From assembly GCA_964035575.1 (NCBI GenBank), contig OZ037913.1, forward strand, positions 62,001 to 126,000: a stretch of DNA of 64,000 nucleotides, in the 5' to 3' direction. A program made the translations under genes and the position numbers. Shown here one piece after another: positions 34,590 through 44,300 of this stretch; position 1 is the first letter of the stretch, and every line of letters starts with the position of its first letter. The notes below the pieces were generated by a model that was given only the letters and a program-made list of their open reading frames with translations, ran no database searches and had not been told where the DNA came from. The stretch comes from Rhynchopus sp. YZ270_cl-10 (Eukaryota; Euglenozoa; Diplonemea; Diplonemida; Diplonemidae).

Positions 34590-35441
34590 TTCACTCTCAC
34601 CGGGGTCTGGTGGTTAAAAAGCCTCCACAGAGTTGGGAGGGAAACCGTGGAGTTAATCCGGTTGTTTACAAGCATGATGCCAACGTCGTGTCCGTGTGCT
34701 GTCTAGAATGATCAGAGGTGTCCTAAGGGTTATTGGTATTGCCTTTTCGGGCATCGCTCTCGGTTGAGGCTCCGACTGGGGCGGCATATTCAAAAGAATT
34801 GTCATCACATCCACAACAAAGACAGCACAAAGCAGTGTCCCTCTGCTCTCAAGGTCCTTCCCAGTTCCCAGTTGCCCGTCCCTCCCTCCACCCTCCCACA
34901 TTGCATTGCCTTGCCTTGCCGCAGTGTGTGTTCTCTCACCGAGGGTCTGGTGGTTAAAAAGCCTCCACAGAGTTGGGAGGGAAACCGTGGAGTTTATCCG
35001 GTTGTGGTTGTGGTTGTTCACTGTTGTGATGTGGGAACGTCTTAGCATCTCTCTCGTGCACTTGAGGATCTCACGTGTTACAAAGGAAGAACAACGCAAG
35101 GATGATTGGTGTACTTCTGTGATGTATCTATGTGGTGCAGTAGTCCCTGCAACTGCCCACTTGAAGTGGCAAGACTGAAGAACTGAAGAAGCATATCTTG
35201 GCCTGGTGCTGTCGCTCTGCACACCTGTGTTTTCTCACCGGGGGTCTGGTGGTTAAAAAGCCTCCACAGAGTTGGGAGGGAAACCGTGGAGTTTATCCGG
35301 TTGTGGTTGTTGTTGTTCGCTGTGGCTTGTGATGTGGGAACTGGGAACACTCAGCCATGTTGGGGTGAAGAAGGCTCTCTCGTGCACTTGAGGATCTCAC
35401 GTGTTACAAAGGAAGAACAACGCAAGGATGATTGGTGTACT
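34590..35441 (+). repeat. Tandem R1/R2 repeat units between the tubulin and IQ genes
   Basis: R1 (about 75 bp) occurs at 34590-34665, 34931-35010 and 35230-35310, nearly identical each time. It contains two hairpins, CACC...GGTG and CTCCAC...GTGGAG, separated by GTTAAAAAGC. R2 (about 65 bp) occurs at 35049-35114 and 35374-35440, and again at 32474-32536. It begins CTCTCGTGCACTTGAGG. The order R1-R2-R1-R2 has a period near 300 bp. Orientation is given as read on the plus strand; the transcribed strand is unknown. Confidence 0.85.
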
Positions 35442-35580
35442 TGTGGTTGTACCGATATATGCTCTTAGAAGTAGACTTGAGAGGGAAATGGATTGACTTT
35501 TTTTTACCACTGTACTGAAACTGAAATACTTTAAAACATTATCGTTACGGGTAAACAATAGCAATACGGTGACGTGGAGG

Positions 35581-38500
35581 TTAGACGTCTTTGTAGCAGC
35601 GCCAGAAGGTTTGAATGATGGCGGCGTGGTGGTTCTCGATCATCTCACGTCGCTTGCGCGAGTCAGCTAGCCTGGAGAGGATCTCGAGCGCAGCACCTTG
35701 TTCCTTCTTGGCGCGCCACTTGCGCTGTATGCGTGCAGCTGCTGCGTTGACCTTCACGAGGTGAAGCCTCTTCATAACGTTGTAGATGCAGCACATTTTC
35801 CACTTCCTCTGTATCGCCACAACAGCCTCGAGGCGCTGTGATCCATCAGACAAGATGCGTTGTGCTGCACGATGCGACGCGAGACGTTGTCGGAAACGTT
35901 TCTGCGCAAAGTACGCACGCACTATGGACTGGATGAGCACGACGGAGCACACCTGCAGGTCGTGCAGGTCTTCGTCTCTGCGTTGTTGCCGACGTCCTAG
36001 GAGTGCACGCTTGGCTCGTCTGCGCAGGAGGAAGCGCATGACGTGCCGTTGTATGAGGACAGCTGCGTTGTGCTTAGTTCTGCGTATGCGGCGGATGCCT
36101 GCACGACACGTGGACTGGGCAGTGAGGATGTGGCTCGCGCGTTGCTTGTGGACGCGCCACACCACAACGGAGAGCTTGCTGCGAGCCGAGGCCTGAAGCA
36201 GTACAGTGCGTCGTGTCCTGTCCTTGTGAAGCACAGCACTGGTGAGAAGATGGAAGCGGTCAAACAAGCAGCACTTCTTGCAAAAAGCCACAATCATACA
36301 GGATGCGACGTGCCGTTCATGGTTTGCTGCTGCGAGCGATGCGGCAGCTGCCCTGGACTTTATGAGATGAAGGCTGGGACGCGTGCTGAGCACCATGTGC
36401 ATCCGCCACGTGGACTGAATCAATCTGATGAGGTACTGTGTGCGTAAATACGTACCACGTTGTCTGCAGCACCTGTACGTTGCCTGTATCAACGCTGCTG
36501 CACGCGACTGCCGTCTCTTGGTGCACAAGAATAGTCGGAACTGTCTCTGTATTCGAACAACAGCACTAAGCTCGTCACGTCTGCGACGTAACAGCTTAAC
36601 ACGAACCTGTGCCTGCAGAAACAAGGTCTTGTGCAGCACTACACGCTTCCACGCCACCACCTTTGAAGAACACACGACACGCAGGCAGACCTGAAGCAGC
36701 GCCACCCGCTCGCACCTCCGCCACAACCGCAACGCCATAAGAAGTGCAAAGTAGCGTCGTGCGAGCCAATTGTTCGACTCCTGCGTTTCCCTGAGGAAGT
36801 GCGCCCTCCTGCTGAAGTCCTTGCGAACACTACAGGCACGTCCTGCGCGCTGCAGGACGTAGGAAGCTTTTCGCTGCTTCTTCATGATGACAATGCCGTT
36901 TGCAACTTTGAATCTGTATTGGTTTGCTTTGAGCACTTCTATGATGCCTGCAGCTGCGATGCGCTTACGTGCCCTGCACAGCCAGGCCTTCAGACGTGGC
37001 TTGCACCGCGTCAGGCTCACCCACACACAGAGCATCACACGCGCATTCCTGAGGCACAGCTCCAGTGAGTTGAGCAACGTGTTCGAGAGCACTGCGGTTC
37101 TGTAGTAGCAACGCTTCTGGATGTACTTGCTGTGCTTGTGAAGGCGCCGCATCGCTGCGAGGGCGAGCGACTGTGTGGAGCGCTCTGTGTCGTGCGCATG
37201 CTCGTGGCTGTGGCTGTGGCTGTGCTGCGGTGGTGTGTCGAGGCGGCCCACCTCTTCGTGTGTGCTGATGATCTGCGCTGCACTGAGACTGCTCCACTCA
37301 ACGTCGCCACCGCCCACACGGCGCCACGCAGAAAAGGACGCACCCAGCTGCAGGAAGGCGTCTCTGTAGCTGTCGATGTAGACGCGTGTCTTCATGCCAC
37401 GCTGCCCAGTGGCTTTGAGCAGACGTTCGTTCGCAGAGTAGATGGAGTAAAAGTTTTCGAGGTCGCGCGACGCGTCGTCGAAGTTGCGGAACGCAGTAAG
37501 GACCTGCCGCCTCAGTGCGCCAGCACAGCGCAGGCCGACAAGCTTCTGCGTCTGCTCCTCGCAGTCCTGGAAGAAGACGTCGTTGTCACGCCGCACAACG
37601 CCCACCTCCTTTGCGTAGTGCACGCCGACAAAGCTGCGCGACTTCGACGTCACCTCCAATATCACAAACGGGCTGGTCACGACCTCACGCGTCGGCAGCG
37701 CTGTGTTCGTGTCCACGTCACCCTCCACACGTATCTCCGCAAAGTGCACCGCCCCCTGCACCACCAGCAACGACATCCCCTCCGCCACCGCCACCCGCTG
37801 CCGTGCTACAAAAGCCTCCACAGCCTCGTCCCCCACCAGCAGGCCCTTCATCGGCAGGGCAAAGCCGAAGGGCCCAGTGCGGCCGTGCAGCTCCTTGGTG
37901 GGCACCTTGATGGCGACGCAGTGTGCGGAGGGCTTCTTCCTTTGTACCTCAGCCACGAGGGTGCTCCACACTGCGCAGAAGAGGTTCACACACGCGAAGG
38001 ATGTCTGCTGTGCGGAGAGACCTTGCACGGCAGTGCGGAATGAGTCCTGCAGGCACGGCGCCGTTGCGCTGTCTCGTCTGAGGCTGTGAAGGTACAACTC
38101 GAGCGGCACACTGTGTCGCAACGACAGCAACGACGGCACGGCACGTCTCTCTGCAAGCATGCGCTCCATCTCTGCCTGCTCTGACCCACTCGAATGCCCG
38201 TCTGAGTTCTGATCAGACGACGAATCGTTGAAGCCGTCCACCGCTGAGGACGGAGTGAACGACGCCTGTGGGGAGTGCGCGTCGTCGGCAGATGCAGTCA
38301 GATACTCAGACACCTCATCCTGCACGGAGACGTGGCGTTCGATGCTTTCGCTGTGCCTACGGGTGTACTGCACACTACGCACAGAGCTGCCGCCACCTGC
38401 ACGAACCTCCTCGTCAGGACTGTGGTCCAGCACACCCACCCACTGCCGCTTCACACCCTTCACACTCGGCCGCTTCTCCTGCCTGCCACCCCGCACCTCC

Positions 38501-39780
38501 TGCTTGCCCTTGTGGTTGTCCCATCCTGTGTAGTCGTTCTTCTTCGTGTGCACCGCTATGATCGCATCCGCCATGCGACGCAGTGTCTGCGGATCGAAGA
38601 GCAGTCGGTCGTGTTGCTCGGACACCTTCACCACGTGGGGGAATTCCGCTTCCGCTTCTGCGCCTGCAGGCGCACACCATTCCACCTCGTGGGGTTGGCA
38701 GAAGACTGTTATGTTGCTGCAATAACCACCTATGACGTCTGAGGCAGAGCTGTGCGTCTCTGCACCAGCCTTGCGGAGAGAGGACAGTTTGTAGCGCCAA
38801 GACCCGAGATTGTTGCAGCGGCTTTGAAAGCGTGTGGGCGTGTCGTCATGCGAGGCACGACGGTACCACCCTGAGAGGAAAGGCCTGTTTGTGGCGTCGA
38901 TGTAGGCACACCCACCCCGCACATCGACGTTGATGTTGTCGGGGGACTCGACACACACACGACGACGTGGTTGCACTGCCTCCCCACCCACCCCTCCACC
39001 TTCCGCTTCCCCCCCTTCCACCTCCATCATGAGGTCTGCAGGCGACACCTCACCCTCAGAGACACGTGGCGTCTGCACCGCCACCATGCTCAGCACCCAC
39101 CCAACGATCCCCTCCACACGGTCCGCCTGCAGGAGCACCCCCTGGCACCCTGTGATGCGCACAGCATAGTCCACTGCAGAGCTCTCAACGGAGAACTGCC
39201 CGGTGCACGGTGCTGCGTAGGTGGCAGTCAGCTCTGCACCACTGTGCACTGTCTTGAGATCGATGCGTGAGGTCTGCACCACGACAACCGCGTCGTACGC
39301 AAGGTGCAGGACACCGATGTGCCCGCTGGGTGGTGTGCACAGCGCCACATGCTGCAGAGGTACCTCGCTGACGTAGCCCCAGGTCAGACCCCCATCGAAT
39401 GTCTCCAGGTGCACACAGCGGCGGCTGTCGACCACCTTCCAGCACAGCGTTGTTTCCTGCAGCAGCTCGAAGGAGAGCCCCTCCCACGCAAGCTCAAAGC
39501 GCGACTCCACACCCGTTGACCAGCAAGAGTGCGGGTAGGCCTGGTACCGCCCGCCATGCGAGAACGCTGTGCGCGAGAAGGCAAACGGATGTTCCACGCG
39601 GACGCAGAGTGTGTCAGGGGTAGCCGTGGCAGTGGCAGTGGTGGTGGTAGTGCTCTGTGCAACATGCCGTTTGCTCGCAAGCACCTTCTGCTTCCCTTGC
39701 AACGGAGACACCGCAAGCCGTGCCACACCAGTCTTCTGACGAAGGGCAACACCATTGCCTGATGGGAACACCAATGGCAT
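35581..39780 (-). CDS. Large protein with C-terminal IQ-motif array
   Basis: 1399 residues in one frame. From about residue 950 to the end there are repeated IQ-type calmodulin/light-chain-binding motifs, e.g. 'AVVRIQRQFRLFLCTKRR', 'AALIQATYRCCRQRG', 'AAVLIQRHVMRFLLRRR', 'AVVAIQRKWKMCC' and 'HAAIIQTFWRCYK', in a basic helical setting like ASPM or myosin necks. The N-terminal half has beta-rich sequence, Ser-rich linkers and no domain I recognise; there is no motor or CH domain. An IQ-array protein of this kind usually binds calmodulin on cytoskeleton or basal structures. The start is uncertain: a long C/T tract runs straight into the ATG and the first AG (cccatcag, exon start 39758) lies inside codon 8, so an upstream coding exon or a different start is possible. 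Confidence 0.8.
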   Translation of the reverse strand: MPLVFPSGNGVALRQKTGVARLAVSPLQGKQKVLASKRHVAQSTTTTTATATATPDTLCVRVEHPFAFSRTAFSHGGRYQAYPHSCWSTGVESRFELAWEGLSFELLQETTLCWKVVDSRRCVHLETFDGGLTWGYVSEVPLQHVALCTPPSGHIGVLHLAYDAVVVVQTSRIDLKTVHSGAELTATYAAPCTGQFSVESSAVDYAVRITGCQGVLLQADRVEGIVGWVLSMVAVQTPRVSEGEVSPADLMMEVEGGEAEGGGVGGEAVQPRRRVCVESPDNINVDVRGGCAYIDATNRPFLSGWYRRASHDDTPTRFQSRCNNLGSWRYKLSSLRKAGAETHSSASDVIGGYCSNITVFCQPHEVEWCAPAGAEAEAEFPHVVKVSEQHDRLLFDPQTLRRMADAIIAVHTKKNDYTGWDNHKGKQEVRGGRQEKRPSVKGVKRQWVGVLDHSPDEEVRAGGGSSVRSVQYTRRHSESIERHVSVQDEVSEYLTASADDAHSPQASFTPSSAVDGFNDSSSDQNSDGHSSGSEQAEMERMLAERRAVPSLLSLRHSVPLELYLHSLRRDSATAPCLQDSFRTAVQGLSAQQTSFACVNLFCAVWSTLVAEVQRKKPSAHCVAIKVPTKELHGRTGPFGFALPMKGLLVGDEAVEAFVARQRVAVAEGMSLLVVQGAVHFAEIRVEGDVDTNTALPTREVVTSPFVILEVTSKSRSFVGVHYAKEVGVVRRDNDVFFQDCEEQTQKLVGLRCAGALRRQVLTAFRNFDDASRDLENFYSIYSANERLLKATGQRGMKTRVYIDSYRDAFLQLGASFSAWRRVGGGDVEWSSLSAAQIISTHEEVGRLDTPPQHSHSHSHEHAHDTERSTQSLALAAMRRLHKHSKYIQKRCYYRTAVLSNTLLNSLELCLRNARVMLCVWVSLTRCKPRLKAWLCRARKRIAAAGIIEVLKANQYRFKVANGIVIMKKQRKASYVLQRAGRACSVRKDFSRRAHFLRETQESNNWLARRYFALLMALRLWRRCERVALLQVCLRVVCSSKVVAWKRVVLHKTLFLQAQVRVKLLRRRRDELSAVVRIQRQFRLFLCTKRRQSRAAALIQATYRCCRQRGTYLRTQYLIRLIQSTWRMHMVLSTRPSLHLIKSRAAAASLAAANHERHVASCMIVAFCKKCCLFDRFHLLTSAVLHKDRTRRTVLLQASARSKLSVVVWRVHKQRASHILTAQSTCRAGIRRIRRTKHNAAVLIQRHVMRFLLRRRAKRALLGRRQQRRDEDLHDLQVCSVVLIQSIVRAYFAQKRFRQRLASHRAAQRILSDGSQRLEAVVAIQRKWKMCCIYNVMKRLHLVKVNAAAARIQRKWRAKKEQGAALEILSRLADSRKRREMIENHHAAIIQTFWRCYKDV

Positions 39781-41387
39781 CGGGGGGAAGGAGGAAAGGA
39801 GGAAAGAAGGGGCAAGAGTAAGACTACAACCCGCAGCTCAAAGTAGTGATAAATATGGCTCTGTGGCGGTGCTGGAGAAGCTCAGGCAGATGGCGGGGGT
39901 GCACAACAACAGGCAACCCCCCAAAGGAGGGAAGCCGTAGCTACAGCAGCATGGGGTTTTCTCAATGGGTCAAAAAAAAGGGGGAGAAAGTGTGTAAAAT
40001 GCAAGAAACTGTGTAAATGGTAAGTGGCAAAGAAAAGATCAATGATGGTAGTCTCCTGCGCGGAGCGTACTGTGCATTATGCTGTGTATCTTGGTTTTGA
40101 TATTTTATCCTGGTAATTGTGGTGCAAGGTGTGTCAACGAAAACAAATGATATTCCGGTTGCGGAGACCTCAGTACACTACAGCACATTACAGCAAGGGC
40201 CATATTCTGCGCAAGAATTACCCTCACTAGGCATTACCGCACATTACAGCACTCAGCTCCTTACAAACGACGCTAGAAGATATAAAAAAGCACTGGTATT
40301 TGATACAGACACCCCTCTCACTGACCCCATACGATGCCCAGATGAAAGCACAAAACAAAAAAGAAACCACTGAACTGCGGACGTGCACCTAGATGCGATG
40401 CACCCCTTGAAGCATCGTGAAGCGTTGAGCTGACATCCCACCTCTAATCCGCAGGGTCATCAGAACACAGAGACAACACTCCTTCTGTGTCATATGCGTC
40501 AGCTTCATGTGTTCTCCCATAGCTATTGCACTAGAACGTCCTTGGCGGCATCCCCCATAACCGTAACCCCAAAAGGTATGGCAGAAAAGCGGGTTTTGAT
40601 TCTAGGCCTGACTTCTTGTTCGTCGCCGTTTCGTGCTCCGGGAATGCAAGCACGCTCCGCCATGGGGCAGCTACCTCAAACCCATATGCATGGTTTGCCC
40701 TTGCTGAGGGGACGCTTACCTCTTCCCTCCCCCTCCCTCCCCTCCCTCGCAGGAAGAAAAAGAAAAGACCACTGTTCCCCTATCCCTTGTCGTCCCAGTG
40801 AAGGGCGTGAGAGAGCACCACGCTTTCTGCACGCCTGTGTACGTTCTCAACCAATCACCCCGTTGTGCACCCACGTTTGAACAATAAAACACACCATACT
40901 CTCTTACCCCGGATTGACAACAGTTGGGTGGTTGCCCATTGGGTTACCCAACATACGATATGAACTCAGCACAGCACAGAACCACAACACACGATTCAGA
41001 AACAAAACGTGATGCGCAATAACCAAGAGAGGGGAATTTTTTTTCCGGCAAAACAAAAGATGACAGCACTACAGAGGGAAGATTGGAAAATCGGAGGGGG
41101 GGGAGGAGAGAGAGACGTGATGTATTTTTTTTTTTTCTTCGCAGTGCACACTGCACTCCCGCTAACAGCGCTGGTATGACTGGCGCCCAACAATACGCTA
41201 GTAAGCATACGAGCGGTACAGAGAACCACTCCCCCTGACACTAGGCCACAACTGTACAACTGTCGATGATGTGTCCCACAAACAAATAAAAAAAAAAAAA
41301 AAAAAAAAAAAAGTACACCAGGGCCCCGTGCAAAAAAAAAGACGGGACCCTCCCCACCCAGATTGCCTTCCCCTACAACACTACCAC
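39781..41387. other. Intergenic region upstream of the IQ gene
   Basis: No gene is seen. 40198-40225 is a member of the hairpin family (core TTCTGCGCAAGAATTACCC, shared exactly with about 18361). 40313-40350 matches 15398-15445. Long A-runs lie near 41283-41312. Confidence 0.5.
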
Positions 41388-44300
41388 TCATGCGGTGAAG
41401 GAAGTCTTGGCCTTGGCGGTCTTGCCAGCAGCGGTCAGCTTGGTGGCGAACTGTGATTGAATGAGTGTTTTTTTTTTTCGTTGCAACGTAGCCAGGCTAT
41501 TAGCTTGGATTTTCTTAGAATTTGGTATTCAAAAAAAAAAAGGGGGTCTCTCTAGTTAACAAAACCTTCCCTCGGTACATTTAGAAGACCCCTGCAGTCA
41601 TGGCACCAAACCTTTTCTGAGAGCCTTTTTGTCCCCCCCCCCTAGGCATACTGTGCGGGCGAGTAAAAAAAACTCGCCTACTCGCCAAAAACTCGCCTAA
41701 AACTCGCCCATTTTTGGGGGGCGAGTTTTGGCGAGTTTTTTTTTTGGTAGGGATTTTACCTTGGGAAAAGTGTACACACGAAAATATGAGGGAAATTTGA
41801 GTTTTGAAGAGAAAAATTTTTTCGTTCCACTTGAACAAGACCTCTACAGTTTGCTTTGTAGGCTTCCACAACCAGTACCACCAGTCCAGCTGTAGCTTCT
41901 GCGGATCCATGAAGTTTGCACAGATGGGTGCGATGTAGTCGTGGTGGAATACCGCCAAGGGGTGGCCTGCAGGGTTGCCATTTACCGGCATGGCGAGGAC
42001 ATTGTTGTATAGCGAGTGTAGCCCCGGCTCATGTCTTCGTCATCCTCCGGATTGTAGCACGTCTTGTCCCCCGGGATCTATGGCACGCTTGGATCTTCCC
42101 CTGGAGCAAATGTTTACATACATGCCTGTCAGCCACTGCCGTGACATGGTTGCCTTTAGACGTACAAGTGACACAATTTCAATTTTTTTGTGTGTTTTCG
42201 AGTGGCATGTTGTCATCAGTCACCCCCGCCCTCCATTTTCACATCCTGGTGCACATTTTCACCCCCAAGGTGCGTATGTGCACCAGGATTTGCACCCAAA
42301 TGTGGGCGAGTTTAGGCGAGTTTAGGCGAGTTTTTGGCGAGTTTAGGCGAGTTTTGGCGAGTTTTTGGCGAGTTTTGGCGAGTAATAGGCGAGTAATGGG
42401 CGAGTAGGGCGAGTTTTTGGCGAGTTTTTCCTGAAAATCAGGAAAACGAAAAACTCGCCTAAAAACGGCTCGCCTGCACAGTATGCCTAGGGCAGTGATT
42501 AAAAATACGTTCGATTCGTTCAACGAATTCGAACGTTCAACGAATTCTATAAATCGTATTCTATAGAATTCGTTCAGAATTCGCTCAGAATTCGTTTTCA
42601 AACCGTTTTTGTGTTAGTACTGTAGGGCCGATGTTTGGACCAGTGGTGGAGATGGGGAGTTTTTTTTTGACAAAGAGGCTGATGCGCTGCTACAAAACAA
42701 ACAAACAAACAAGGAAAGGCTCGGGGGGTGGGTCACAGGAGGGACATTCACTCGCCGTCTCTCGGATCCAAGTTGGTCCCAAAGCTGGGGGAAAACGTTT
42801 GAGTCAAGTTGGCCTAAGGTCCGCTATGTTGCAGTCAAGGTACTCGGATGGGAGGTCTCATCGAGTTGTGCTGAACGAGGATTGGTTTCATATTCACACA
42901 TCCAACCCCTCAAACCCCTCATGCCACGAGTCATTACTGGATGGACGAAGAAGTGAAGTTCGGTGACGACTGCGTAAAATCCGAAAACCCGCAAACCCGT
43001 AACTGCACAGCGAATCATAAAAGTGACCCTCCCTTTTTTCACCACCCCCCGAGCCTTCCCTTGTTTGCTTGTATATTTTGTTGTGTGTGTCATCCTCATT
43101 GTGAAAAAAACCCCCTATCCCCCTGTACTACCCTCAGTTTCCCAAAATTCGCTGATCGTTCAGCGAATTCGAACGATCAACGAATTCTATAAATCGAAAT
43201 CTATAGAATTCGTCGAATTCTATAATCACTGCCCTAGGGGGTACGACTCCAGCCATTTTTTGGGCACGGAAAATTCATTTGGCATTATCTGGTCATCTCC
43301 AAGGCAACTGCGGGTGAAAAACACCCTCAGAGTGGGTCACAGGGGGCCTGTGGGTCGAAAAACGACCCAGAAGCCACCCCAGAATACAAAAAAATGGAAA
43401 AAAATAGTGAAAAAACGGCTTTTTTCACGTTTTGGCCACTTTGGGCAAAATAGCGATTTTTCGAGAAAAAAATCAAAAACCGGGATATTTTTTGACATCA
43501 CAAAGCCTCCTTTGGCACAAATATACCCCAAAAGTGGCCTGTGAGTCCATTCCAACCTGTTTTGGACATATTTGACACTTTTGGAAGTGTTTTTTTGGTG
43601 TTTTTAGGTCAAAAAAATGCCCAAGACGTCCCCAAGACATCCCCAAGACACTTTGCACACCCCCTGTTACGGTCATATTTTTTTCGTTTTTTTGCCTGAA
43701 ACCCCCAAAATACCCCTCCCGGACCCCACATAGTCCCGAATATCCATCACACACCCACTCAGAGTGAGTAGAAGCACCCCAAAAAAAATATTTTTTAAAG
43801 CCCTAAAATTGTGCTTCAGTTTCGGCAGCATCCATGTTGAAGTTGAAGGGCTTTAAAAAATATTTTTTTTGGGGTGCTTCTACTCACTCTGAGTGGGTGT
43901 GTGATGGATATTCGGGACTATGTGGGGTCCGGGAGGGGTATTTTGGGGGTTTCAGGCAAAAAAACGAAAAAAATATGACCGTAACAGGGGGTGTGCAAAG
44001 TGTCTTGGGGATGTCTTGGGGACGTCTTGGGCATTTTTTTGACCTAAAAACACCAAAAAAACACTTCCAAAAGTGTCAAATATGTCCAAAACAGGTTGGA
44101 ATGGACTCACAGGCCACTTTTGGGGTATATTTGTGCCAAAGGAGGCTTTGTGATGTCAAAAAATATCCCGGTTTTTGATTTTTTTCTCGAAAAATCGCTA
44201 TTTTGCCCAAAGTGGCCAAAACGTGAAAAAAGCCGTTTTTTCACTATTTTTTTCCATTTTTTTGTATTCTGGGGTGGCTTCTGGGTCGTTTTTCGACCCA

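Noticed and set aside
35085-35110. U6 snRNA from the CGCAAGGATGA match in R2
   Set aside because: The ACAGAGA and AGC elements and the U6 internal stem-loop are missing; the match is about 11 nt only.
36043-36447. Plus-strand frames inside the IQ gene
   Set aside because: Antisense shadows; the minus frame has the IQ motif pattern.
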